From: WJMB01 sp964581465
GTDB lineage: Bacteria > RBG-13-66-14
Reading direction: 5' to 3'
DNA length: 49,498 nt
Assembly: GCA_964581465.1 (NCBI GenBank)
Contig: CAZOOP010000029.1
Location: forward strand, 1-49,498
Position 1 is the stretch's first letter; every line of letters starts with the position of its first letter. The position numbers and the translations under genes are program-made. Below are positions 23,587 to 32,302 of this stretch, piece after piece. Below the pieces are notes generated by a model. That model was not told the origin of the DNA. It made no database searches and worked only from the letters and a program-made list of their open reading frames with translations.

Positions 23587-25931
23587 CTGCCCTCCTTCCC
23601 GATTACGGTTGTGCATTGGGCTGCGAGTCGCCCGTCATCGTCGATGATTACTATGGTTACCTCTTGGCCTTCAAGGTCCTCGTCTTCCACTACGACCGAG
23701 CTTGTGCCGTCTTCCTTGAACGGTTTCATGCCCATGACGACACTGGACGATGGATTGCCGGGACGCGACCGAAGATCAAGGGAAAGAACGGTCGTATCGC
23801 CCTCCATGGCCACCTTGCACCGCAAGCCCCTCCAGGACACGTCGGTTATCTGAATCGCCTGGGGCATACCTGCCTTCTTGCCTGCCGAGACGACGAGTCG
23901 AAGCGTCAGACATTCCTGGAGGCTGACGCCGCCGTGGGCATATTCCATCCCAGCCCGATAGCAGCTGACGCCATCCGCCAACGCGAATTCCTGATGAACG
24001 TTCCAAAACCACGGGAAGAGACGTTCCTCTGTGGAAGCCCCGGCCTTGAGCACCGCGCAGCGTCCCCATTGATTCTCCGTCAAAGCTGACGGCAGTTCTG
24101 TCTTCGGCAGGCCGCCGGGCAGGAGAAGCCACCCGTGGTCGGTGACCACGCAGACTGAGTCGAATCCCTTTGCCAGCCACTGCTCGATCCGGTCCGCGAT
24201 CTCGGTCAGCATAGTTTCCAGATGCCTGGCGAGCTTCCATCCTCGCTCGTGGCCTTCATGGTCGATGTTGCCGACCTCGCACCATGCCGGGCCTTCGGGG
24301 AATAGGTCCTGCGATCTATCCGGGATGTGCCACCCCGCCTCGTCCAGAAGCTTCTGCAGGTGGTAGCCGCCCTTGAGGGATTGGCTGGTGGCGGCCACAC
24401 ACGGCTCGAAGTCCGCATTTACCTCCTCTCCTGCGATCAGATGGGCAACAGGTGTCACGGCAGGCTTTCCCGTGGCCGTGACGCTGGGAATGGCGGCCCA
24501 AACTGGTGTCTCTTCAACGTTCAGGTTTTTTAAGGTGAGCTTCTCGGAGAGCCGTCTGGCCACGTCGAAACGCAGACCGTCGACAAAGAGCACGCACTCC
24601 CCGGCTTTCCCTGGCTCAGGAGAAGCCAAGGTCTCCCGCTTCAGCGGATAGCCTTCACGATGCACGACCTTTTGTAGGTATCGCGCCGAGTCCTCAACCC
24701 ATGGCAGGTAGACGGCTCGAATGGCAAAGGTCACCGGATTGAGGTCTTCCGGCTTGACCACGCAGGCCAGGGCCCGCACTACCGCGTCGTCAGTTCGCCA
24801 ACCGCAAGAAAGGTACACCTCGGCGAGGTCCTTGGTAGTCCCTGCGGTGAGGGCATTCCCCGTCAGGTCGGCCAGTTTTGCCAGATGCTCCATGGCGCAT
24901 GCAAGAGCGGCCTCTCCCAGTTCCGCCCAGACGAGATTCCTTCTTTCTCTGTGCCTCGACTCTAAATCCTTGAGGCATTTTCTGGCCTCGTGGGCGGGCT
25001 GGCTTTGTATCTTGAGTAATTCATTGCGGAGTGACTGTTCCTGCCGCTCATTCCATTGCGGCCAACCGCCGTGAGTGGAGGCGTTGGAGAACAGGCCGGT
25101 TTGCGGCTCGGAGCACTGCCGGATGAGCGCCGGGATGTGCGGGTATCTCCTGGGGGCCTCGCAGAACCGCTCCCACACCGGCATCCATGGGCCTTTGTGT
25201 ACCGCCAGCAGTTCCGCGCCCCTGAGATTCCCGTCGTTCACAGGGTCGAACGCAAGCTGCGACTTGCAGACCTCAACGAAACCGATCCAGGCGTTTTCGT
25301 CGCGCCCCGCCTTGAACGCCTCGCCCTGATCAAGCCACTGAAGTAGGTCACGCACTGGATCTCCGCCTGTCAGCAGCGTGTTGAAGTAGTCCTTGTCGAG
25401 GCGCTTGCCTCTCAGGAGATCAATCTCCTCGTCGAGCAGGCGATAGAGCGCGAGCTGCATGGCGTGCTTGGCGTCGTTGTCCTGGGCCACGTCCAATCCG
25501 AGCCCGCCCTGGTCGGATTTCAGGAATGCCAGAATGGTCCAGTCCTTTGCATTGATCTGCGACCAGATCACGCCGCTGTACTGCAACTCGGCCAGGGGCT
25601 TGAGGTGTTCCGGGCAGCTTTCGACCGCGCGCAAATCCTGGCGGCTGACACCGGGCAGGTACACGATGGGGGTCGAGCCATTCGGGAGATCGACATTCGG
25701 TGCCTTCCCCGCGATCACACACCGGAGCCAGATGCCTGGCCCGGTCTTCTTCCCGACATCGTACTCGCCCAGGATGAACATCTCCGGAAGCTCGGCCTGC
25801 AGACGCGCCGCGACGGCTTCCCACTGGCGATCTCCATCGGGCCATAGGATGCACTGCGGAGCCACCTGGACGTCGGGGTTATGCACTGCCGCGTCACGGA
25901 GGGCCTTAAGGAGGCGTTCGATGATCAACAT
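23583..25931 (-). CDS. pglZ: PglZ, BREX alkaline-phosphatase-superfamily protein, type B
   Basis: A 782-residue protein. The central-to-C-terminal part has PglZ landmarks: LFVDGLRFDVARRLSEK (metal-binding Asp, residues about 448-464), ATGKPAVTPVAH, and the later metal-site motif VVTDHGWLLLPGGLPK. The N-terminal half matches the PglZ type B layout (ILWPDGDRQWE near 28, GIWLRCVIAG, YLPGVSRQDLR). PglZ is a core BREX component with an alkaline-phosphatase-like fold that works with PglX and BrxB/C. Its ATG overlaps the preceding DUF262 stop by seven bases, and GGAGG lies six bases upstream. In standard type I loci pglZ directly follows pglX; here about 3 kb of accessory genes intervene. Confidence 0.95.
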   Translation of the reverse strand: MLIIERLLKALRDAAVHNPDVQVAPQCILWPDGDRQWEAVAARLQAELPEMFILGEYDVGKKTGPGIWLRCVIAGKAPNVDLPNGSTPIVYLPGVSRQDLRAVESCPEHLKPLAELQYSGVIWSQINAKDWTILAFLKSDQGGLGLDVAQDNDAKHAMQLALYRLLDEEIDLLRGKRLDKDYFNTLLTGGDPVRDLLQWLDQGEAFKAGRDENAWIGFVEVCKSQLAFDPVNDGNLRGAELLAVHKGPWMPVWERFCEAPRRYPHIPALIRQCSEPQTGLFSNASTHGGWPQWNERQEQSLRNELLKIQSQPAHEARKCLKDLESRHRERRNLVWAELGEAALACAMEHLAKLADLTGNALTAGTTKDLAEVYLSCGWRTDDAVVRALACVVKPEDLNPVTFAIRAVYLPWVEDSARYLQKVVHREGYPLKRETLASPEPGKAGECVLFVDGLRFDVARRLSEKLTLKNLNVEETPVWAAIPSVTATGKPAVTPVAHLIAGEEVNADFEPCVAATSQSLKGGYHLQKLLDEAGWHIPDRSQDLFPEGPAWCEVGNIDHEGHERGWKLARHLETMLTEIADRIEQWLAKGFDSVCVVTDHGWLLLPGGLPKTELPSALTENQWGRCAVLKAGASTEERLFPWFWNVHQEFALADGVSCYRAGMEYAHGGVSLQECLTLRLVVSAGKKAGMPQAIQITDVSWRGLRCKVAMEGDTTVLSLDLRSRPGNPSSSVVMGMKPFKEDGTSSVVVEDEDLEGQEVTIVIIDDDGRLAAQCTTVIGKEGR

Positions 25932-27754
25932 GCCGCACCTCCATCCATCCGGAAGAGCTCCATTGCGTCCTGGACGAGCTTGGCGGTGCGAACGTCAATC
26001 TGTGCGAGGCTCCAACTCTCAGCGGCCGCCAGGTCCTCGTTCAGCTTTAGGCCGTTCTTGTATCCGACGGCGCGTCCCTGCCGGTCCTTTCGATCACGCT
26101 TCTCCTCGAAACTCTTGTTGCCAAGGGCACTGTTGAATCCGGAGATGGTGAGGTTACCCAGTTTGTGGACTTGGGTTTCTTGATGCTCCTGCGCTTTCTT
26201 CAAATCGCCAGCCGCGATCATTTCGACCCATGACGGGGGGATGTTTTCCCCTTGCGGGAAGATATGTTCGATGGTCCAGACAAACTGCTTGTTCTCGACG
26301 CGCCATAGATCGACCTGCGATTCCCGCGTCATGCCCTTTTCGGCCAAGGCACACAGTATGAAGCGGGTAACGCCCGCGTTCTCCTCGTATATCGTCCCCT
26401 CCAGATTGCCTCGGAACGCTTCGTCGGATGCCGAAACGGACACCAGCTTCTTGCGAACCTTCTCGATCACGCCCGCGCCTGTGGCGTCGCCCATTTCTTC
26501 GATCAGCGCCATAAACAGCCTGGTGAGGTCGCGCGTGGGAGGGGTGTCCGTCAGATTGCGGCGAACAAAGAAGCGCACCAACAGGCTCACGATTTCGCTC
26601 AGGTGATCGTTGGCCAGGGCCAGTTCCGTTCTGCATACCAGGAGGTACAGCATCAGCAGGTAGGACGGCGCGCCCTGAATCCGTTCGAGGTCCTTGAGCG
26701 GTTTCTCCAAGCCGTTCAATGCTTCGTCCTGATTGCGGGAGAGGATCAACGAGTAGAGATGACCGGCCTTCCCGATCTTCTCCAGGCATCCCTTCGCGTC
26801 GTGGTTGATGACCTTTTCGTATATCTGGATCAGGTTCGACCGCGTCGCCACGGGCCCGAGCGGGTCCTTTTTCTTCTCGTCTTCCTTGCGGAACGGCGCG
26901 TTCAACTCATCCTTGAAGGCGTTGTAGTACTGGCGGAAGAAGCGCTCCTGGATCGCGTAGTCGTCACCCAGGTATCCCAATAATTTGTTCCAATGTCCGA
27001 AGTAGTAATCGACCTTGCCGGGTTCGATGGACTCGAGCCGGGCCAGCAGCTTGTTCTTGATCAGATCGATGGCCGTGAGTGGCATGCCCCGGTTATTCAG
27101 GGACTCGAACAGCGTGTAAGCATCCGCGTGGCTGGCGACTTCAATCTTCACGAGACAGGCCTGGCTCACCTTATCAAGGAATTCCACGATGGTCGCCAAT
27201 CCGTTGTTCTGCCCGTTGGTCATTTCATCGATACGGCTCTGGAAGTACCTGAACGCGCGGAATACTTTCCGGTTCCCCGCGTAGGACGGCACGTCGCATG
27301 GGCTGATCACGCCCACCTCGGCCATCACAGCAAGGTAGTCGTCTTGGTTGTTGTTTTGAATCTGCGGGATCACGCGAACCTGCTCGTCGCCCTTCTTGAG
27401 GACCAGCTTTCGCTTCAGGTTGAACACCTCATGGCGTTGATCGTCGTCCAGTTCGGCGTCCCGACTCTTGAGCGCCTGATAAACAGCCGCGAACAATAAC
27501 GAAAGCGTTGTCAGCCGCTGCTGGCCGTCCACCACTTCCAGTTTCTGAACCGACAGGGCGTCACCGGACTGATTGATGCAGATGATGGAACCGAGGAAAT
27601 AGCCCGGGTTGTTTTCCACCAGGTCGTCGAAGAGATTCTCCCACTGGATCTTCCGCCAGGTGTATTCACGCTGATAACGGGGGACAGCATAGACCACACC
27701 CGCATCGATGTCGAAGAGCTGGGAGACAGGGTAGTTGAAGACCGATTTGATCAT
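25925..27754 (-). CDS. DUF262/DUF1524 (GmrSD-like) nuclease inserted in the BREX operon
   Basis: A 609-residue protein. I start it at the ATG at 27754, because GGAGG sits seven bases upstream and homology begins at once (MIKSVFNYPVSQLF). The N-domain has the DUF262 signatures PRYQREYTW (25-33) and VDGQQRLTTL (75-84), a DndB/ParB-like nucleotide-using domain. The C-terminal DUF1524 domain has an HNH-type site: TIEHIFPQ (about 520) and HKLGNLTI followed by N...F..K (about 555-575). This architecture is that of GmrSD/BrxU enzymes, type IV restriction nucleases that cut modified (often glucosylated hydroxymethylated) phage DNA. It could therefore catch phages whose modified DNA evades BREX. This role is inferred from the family. 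Confidence 0.9.
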   Translation of the reverse strand: MIKSVFNYPVSQLFDIDAGVVYAVPRYQREYTWRKIQWENLFDDLVENNPGYFLGSIICINQSGDALSVQKLEVVDGQQRLTTLSLLFAAVYQALKSRDAELDDDQRHEVFNLKRKLVLKKGDEQVRVIPQIQNNNQDDYLAVMAEVGVISPCDVPSYAGNRKVFRAFRYFQSRIDEMTNGQNNGLATIVEFLDKVSQACLVKIEVASHADAYTLFESLNNRGMPLTAIDLIKNKLLARLESIEPGKVDYYFGHWNKLLGYLGDDYAIQERFFRQYYNAFKDELNAPFRKEDEKKKDPLGPVATRSNLIQIYEKVINHDAKGCLEKIGKAGHLYSLILSRNQDEALNGLEKPLKDLERIQGAPSYLLMLYLLVCRTELALANDHLSEIVSLLVRFFVRRNLTDTPPTRDLTRLFMALIEEMGDATGAGVIEKVRKKLVSVSASDEAFRGNLEGTIYEENAGVTRFILCALAEKGMTRESQVDLWRVENKQFVWTIEHIFPQGENIPPSWVEMIAAGDLKKAQEHQETQVHKLGNLTISGFNSALGNKSFEEKRDRKDRQGRAVGYKNGLKLNEDLAAAESWSLAQIDVRTAKLVQDAMELFRMDGGAAC

Positions 27755-28766
27755 TCTGCCGCCTCCACGAAGCTGCGTCACGACGTGATCCGAGTTGCAG
27801 AGCGAAGCGGCGTACTCCGGATCGACGGAACAGCAGCACTTCCTGGTCATACCTGGGAGGCCCCTCGTCTCCTGGGATTGGCAGGGTGAGGACGTCCATC
27901 GAGTTGTTGCTGAAGCGCAGCGAGCAATCCGGTCGAACCCGATCCTCGAAGTCGATCTCCACTGACCCGACGAGGGTATCCGGCCTCAGCTCCTGCGCCT
28001 GGAAGCCGAAGAAGACGCGCGTGTTCCTCTTGAGCATCAGTTGGTTCCCCGGGCGGCCTGGCCCGCGGTTCTCGTGCAGGTTGCCGGCATCGATCCAAAG
28101 GTGTTGGCACACCCTGAGCTGCCTCAGCTGAGCGGGCGTCAGCTGCCCGCGCCTGCCCGCGCTCGCTGGAGCGGCGTCGTCCTCGAACGGCGCTGGATGC
28201 CGCCGGTTGGCCTGAGCAAAGTAGCGCGTCGCGTATGCTGCCTCGATCTCATCGAGCCGAGTCGCTGCCCGCCACATCCCTCTATACCACCGAATCAATG
28301 GCTCCACATCGTCGTGGTGGTTCGCACTCAGCGAAACGCCAGCCTCTATTCCTACGCGCAGTCCAGTTTGGGAGAGGTTGCCTGAGCCGATCACTGTTGC
28401 GCAGTCATCTGCTCCGGTGAAGACGTAGAGCTTGGGGTGATAGGACACTCGCGGAACGCACCCATCCCTCTCCACCACGAACTCCCCGTCGTAGATTCGG
28501 ACCTGAGATCGTGCCAGTTCCGCGAGATGCGCCAGTGCTTGCGGGTCCGACCTACAGAAGTCGATCCCAACGAGCCACTGCTTCCTTGCGCTGCGCCATT
28601 CGGCAATCTCATCCAAGGTCCCGCAGAGTTCCGCGACTCCGCTTTGCGTGGCGTAGGCGATAGCCGCCCGGACGCAACTCGGTGCAGCCGCAGCGAACGC
28701 CTCACCTATCAGGTTGGCATACCTGCGATCATTCGGTTCCGTGGCGAGTAGTTGTTCGACGTGCAT
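27666..28766 (-). CDS. PLD-family (phospholipase D-like) nuclease in the BREX operon, 3' end possibly frameshifted
   Basis: The start is the ATG at 28766 (GAGGAGGG upstream). One HKD motif is visible: His110-Pro-Lys112 in SYHPKLYVF, followed by GSGN (127-130) in VIGSGNLSQTGL. A single motif per chain is typical of dimeric nucleases such as BfiI or NgoFVII-type restriction enzymes. The middle and C-terminal part (about 185-310) is probably a DNA-binding or specificity domain ending near YDQEVLLFRR. After this the frame runs 89 bases into the next gene with a Cys/Pro/Leu-rich tail (LPCLPALRHRCGCGLCCPP) that does not look like protein. The true C-terminus is probably lost by frameshift or differs from this call. 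Predicted role: cleavage of incoming DNA. Confidence 0.85.
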   Translation of the reverse strand: MHVEQLLATEPNDRRYANLIGEAFAAAAPSCVRAAIAYATQSGVAELCGTLDEIAEWRSARKQWLVGIDFCRSDPQALAHLAELARSQVRIYDGEFVVERDGCVPRVSYHPKLYVFTGADDCATVIGSGNLSQTGLRVGIEAGVSLSANHHDDVEPLIRWYRGMWRAATRLDEIEAAYATRYFAQANRRHPAPFEDDAAPASAGRRGQLTPAQLRQLRVCQHLWIDAGNLHENRGPGRPGNQLMLKRNTRVFFGFQAQELRPDTLVGSVEIDFEDRVRPDCSLRFSNNSMDVLTLPIPGDEGPPRYDQEVLLFRRSGVRRFALQLGSRRDAASWRRQNDQIGLQLPCLPALRHRCGCGLCCPPLSA

Positions 28767-28767
28767 A

Positions 28768-28944
28768 TCAGTCCCTCCTCTCATGAAAGCCACACTGTCG
28801 CGGAGACGGCTGGCAGACTCCATCCCAGGACCGCCGCCGCGCCGCTGGCGTCACGTAGATATTCCATCTGAAGGCGGTCGGCTTCTCCACCAACGCCGAA
28901 AGTGCGTCGAGACGCTTGGTCGGAGCCTTGGGCGGCGTGGTCAT
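28768..28944 (-). CDS. Small ORF coupled to pglX (58 aa)
   Basis: The ATG at 28944 overlaps the pglX stop as ATGA, and the frame ends two bases before the PLD start codon, so it fills the gap exactly. The product is basic: MTTPPKAPTKRLDALSALVE, then KPTAFRWNIYVTPAARRRSW, ending CGFHERRD. The first 35 residues look protein-like, the end less so. It could be a small BREX accessory protein or a remnant of a longer one. No family is recognised, and translation is inferred from the coupling alone. Confidence 0.45.
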   Translation of the reverse strand: MTTPPKAPTKRLDALSALVEKPTAFRWNIYVTPAARRRSWDGVCQPSPRQCGFHERRD

Positions 28945-31900
28945 AACGGGTCTCCCACCCGGTTTCGGGACGCGGTCTTTTCTGCGATAGAGACATGGTG
29001 ATCGTTGATCCGGTCGCTACCGAACAAGTCGTGCCAGGGGTCGTCGGGTGTTCCTTTGCCTCTGTCTTTTTTCCAGTGGACGTTGGGTTTGTCTCGGAGA
29101 ATACCGGCTCCCTTTCTCCCCACGTCGCCCGCAAGCATGAACGGTCGGATGTTCAGCCGAACGCCGTCATCAAGGTCCGGATCCCAGCCAAGTGGCTGTT
29201 CTTCGGCGGGTTTCCACCGTACGAAGATGTCGTAAGGCTCCTCGCCCTTGAGGATGAGTTCGAGGCGTTTCTGGAGAGCGAGCGCGGCCAGGAGTTTTTC
29301 TTCCGCTCCCTCCACACCATTCGCTTTGTCCTGTTTCTGGCGGGTGATCCAGTCGCCCAGGTAGGTGTAGATAAGCGTCTCAAGGTTCTTTCGGTCGAGC
29401 TTGTGGTAATTGACAAGAGCGCTGAAGCCCCCCCGTTTGATCCCATCCCAGACTTGCCATATAAATGGGCGATGCTCGAACAGGTTGCAGTGCTGTTGGA
29501 AGAAGCGCTCGTTGAGCCAGCGCTCAAGCATCCAGCTCTTGCAGCCTACGGCCGTCAGAAGCTCCGCCTGCTTATGGGCTGACCACTCATTGCCAAATGC
29601 GTGGGCAAGAATGCGCTGCAAGCGCACCGCTGCGGATTCCTCTCCGCGGACTGCGGGGAGACAGACAATTCCGTCGTCGTCAATGAAGTCGGCGAGACCA
29701 TCTTCGACTTGCTCAGGCCAGCGGTAGCCGAGCAGGCGGCAAACGGCGACGTGCAGCGGAGAAGTCGAGGGGTGGATTCGCCCATGGAAGACCCACTGCG
29801 CAGGGTCGTCAGATTCGATCTCGGGCAGCCCGTCAGGGAACCTCTCTTGCGCAGCAGCACGCCACCGAGTACGATCGAATGGCACCTTGGCTAATGTGGC
29901 ATTCGTGACCGAGAGCTTCTTGTTAATCCGGCGCACTTCCTTCGGGTACTCAAGGGAACTACAGTAGGCCCATAGCGCTGGGAGATCAGCTTCGTCGTTC
30001 GGTATCATCATCGCGACATTGCAGTCGAATTTCTCGCCGAGATACAGCGACACAGGCAGGTCACCCATTCTGTTGATTGCAACACCACGTTTACCCCAGG
30101 CCTCATGGCCCGACTTCCACCCGCCAAGGCGGCCTTCCCGTTTGAGGGCTATTGCGTGACGGTAATAGCGACCTTCTCCATCTTCGTAGAAAATTATGTG
30201 GCTGCATCCAGACACGAGCTTTGTCTCACTCGGGGCAAAATGAAAACGATGCCACCCTCTCCTTCCGCTGGGCACCTCCCAGAAATTGAAGACAAACTGT
30301 GCGTTGTCGCTCGTTGCTAAACCCTGGTAGCAATATGCGTACTTGCTTAGTAGCGGCGTCTTTCCGTCGGACACATAGCCGATGATTGCGTCTGGGTTCT
30401 TGAGCTGCGCGGCTTGTTGAATTCGCTGTACGTCACCGTGCATCAGGCACTCGGCTTTGCCCGCGGTCCCAACAGCCGTTGATGCCTCTAGCCAGGTGAT
30501 CTCATATCCGTCTTCTGGCTCAGCCCGTGAAAGGCCTACGAGGCACGTGTTGACAACTTCGCCTGAGATCGTCTCGAAGGCCCCGGGGCCCAAGGTGACA
30601 AGAACTTCCCACATCCGGTTTCGAAGCAATTCCTTCCGGAGTTGCTTATATCGTGACAGGAAGAGCCAGTACTGAGGCAGTACAAGAGCAGCCATACCAT
30701 GGTCCGCGAGCAAGTCGACAATTCGACTCACGAACATCGTTGCGAGGTCGTGCTTCGCCCTCTCGTATCTCGTCTCCGCGAGTCGACGCATTACATCCGA
30801 CTGCTTCTCGCGACCGAGATATGGCACATTGGTCATTAACAGATTGAATTGCGCCGATAGAAGTGACGCGCTCTTCGAAAGTCCATGAGCAACAACACTC
30901 ATTTCAACCATGTCATCACTTTTCTCTTTTGCCAATGCCCTGGCCAGCAGCGGCCCAACTTCTTCCCACTCCAGTTCGAACAGCGAGTCCTTACCCAGGC
31001 TGGCTTCCGGATTGATTAGACTGCCCAGGACGGGTGCGTCCTCAAACTGTTTGTAAAGCTCTTCGAGACCGATCCGAAGATTTGTGTTGTCTCCCGCCAG
31101 TGCCAACCATTCCTCCTTCTTGGCGCTAATGGACAGGCCCGAACACGCCACATTCAATTCCGGCAGTTGGCGATAGCCGCCCGCGTCCGGATACCTCCAG
31201 GCCGCTAGGGCCAGGGCAAATGCCGCGAGTTCGACGCACCGCTGATCAATCTCCAGACCATGGATGTTTTCTGCCAGCACTCGGTCCACCGCCTCGCGCG
31301 CGGATAGGCCGTCGCGCTCCATGCGCATGGGCACCAGCATCAGGAAGGCGGCCACCAGGAAGTGGCCGGACCCGCAGCACGGGTCGAGGGTCTTCAGTTC
31401 CGCAAGCTTCTCCGGCCAACCATCGAAGGTTCCGGCGGCCGGGGACCATTTGCTGTCCTCGCCCTTCACAAAGCGCAGGTACTCCAAGGGCATGCCGGGA
31501 AGCGATACTTTCCTGCGAAGGTCGTTTTCATCCTTGGCAGTTTTCAGGTCCGTTTCGCTCAGCCGCCGCGCCGCCCACCAGGCCCCGAGGGAGTTGTCCA
31601 GAAGGAATGCCACCATGTACGGCTCGGTGAAGAGCTGCGTGACGGCGGGCAGTTCGCGCGCGCCGATCTTGACCTCGGAGGCGTTGACCGCGTCCTTCCG
31701 CTTGGCCTGCCAGAACTGGTAGACCCAGCCCAGAGAATCCGATGCGTGGAAAACCTCCTGGGGCAGGTCCGCCAGGAGCCGTTCCAGTTTTTGCTCGTAC
31801 TCCGGCGGCAGGACCAACTGAAACACCGGCGAGTCCGGCCGGAAGATTTGCGGCAGCATCCGCGCGGCGAACCGCGAGGCGAGTTCCCATCCGTTCTTCG

Positions 31901-32282
31901 CGCCCTCCTCGGCGGCCAGGTCCTCGCATTCCTCGAGGCTCACGGCCACGGGATCGTCCGGGTCCGGATACATGAGGAGGTTGTTCTCGGCGAGGAAGCG
32001 GGCAAAGAGCATCCGGTGCCAGTGCTCGTAGGCGATCTCCTCGACGAGGCGGTCGATCTCCTGTATGTCTTTCTTGTCGTGCCGGAAGTCGCCAAGCTGG
32101 CGGCCGTGGATGCGGAGCTTGCGGCGCAGTTCCTTCTCGTCGGCGCTGAGATGGGCGTAGGGTTTGGGCTCGCCGACACCGAGTTGCTCGACGGCAGCCC
32201 GGGCGGCGACCTCGGCCACATCCCGCGCCTCCATCACGGTGCGTTCGAGTTTGTTTCTGAGCGTCTTTTCGAGTGCCTGCAT
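28941..32282 (-). CDS. pglX: PglX, BREX-1 adenine-specific DNA methyltransferase
   Basis: About 1113 residues. I favour the ATG at 32282 (GAGGA eight bases upstream) over an ATG at 32303 that touches the brxC stop. SAM-binding motif I is LDPCCGSGHF (near residue 300), and the catalytic motif is TNVPY (about 485), the NPPY variant normal for PglX. The N-terminal helical region (EIDRLVEEIAYEHWHRMLFARFLAENNLL) and the long C-terminal part are typical of this family. PglX methylates an asymmetric host motif on one strand at N6 of adenine, marking self DNA. Without methylation, BREX would block the host's own or phage replication. It is the largest modification component here, followed by two accessory nucleases instead of pglZ. 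Confidence 0.96.
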   Translation of the reverse strand: MQALEKTLRNKLERTVMEARDVAEVAARAAVEQLGVGEPKPYAHLSADEKELRRKLRIHGRQLGDFRHDKKDIQEIDRLVEEIAYEHWHRMLFARFLAENNLLMYPDPDDPVAVSLEECEDLAAEEGAKNGWELASRFAARMLPQIFRPDSPVFQLVLPPEYEQKLERLLADLPQEVFHASDSLGWVYQFWQAKRKDAVNASEVKIGARELPAVTQLFTEPYMVAFLLDNSLGAWWAARRLSETDLKTAKDENDLRRKVSLPGMPLEYLRFVKGEDSKWSPAAGTFDGWPEKLAELKTLDPCCGSGHFLVAAFLMLVPMRMERDGLSAREAVDRVLAENIHGLEIDQRCVELAAFALALAAWRYPDAGGYRQLPELNVACSGLSISAKKEEWLALAGDNTNLRIGLEELYKQFEDAPVLGSLINPEASLGKDSLFELEWEEVGPLLARALAKEKSDDMVEMSVVAHGLSKSASLLSAQFNLLMTNVPYLGREKQSDVMRRLAETRYERAKHDLATMFVSRIVDLLADHGMAALVLPQYWLFLSRYKQLRKELLRNRMWEVLVTLGPGAFETISGEVVNTCLVGLSRAEPEDGYEITWLEASTAVGTAGKAECLMHGDVQRIQQAAQLKNPDAIIGYVSDGKTPLLSKYAYCYQGLATSDNAQFVFNFWEVPSGRRGWHRFHFAPSETKLVSGCSHIIFYEDGEGRYYRHAIALKREGRLGGWKSGHEAWGKRGVAINRMGDLPVSLYLGEKFDCNVAMMIPNDEADLPALWAYCSSLEYPKEVRRINKKLSVTNATLAKVPFDRTRWRAAAQERFPDGLPEIESDDPAQWVFHGRIHPSTSPLHVAVCRLLGYRWPEQVEDGLADFIDDDGIVCLPAVRGEESAAVRLQRILAHAFGNEWSAHKQAELLTAVGCKSWMLERWLNERFFQQHCNLFEHRPFIWQVWDGIKRGGFSALVNYHKLDRKNLETLIYTYLGDWITRQKQDKANGVEGAEEKLLAALALQKRLELILKGEEPYDIFVRWKPAEEQPLGWDPDLDDGVRLNIRPFMLAGDVGRKGAGILRDKPNVHWKKDRGKGTPDDPWHDLFGSDRINDHHVSIAEKTASRNRVGDPL

Positions 32283-32302
32283 TCCTGTCGTCCTCGTTTG
32301 CA

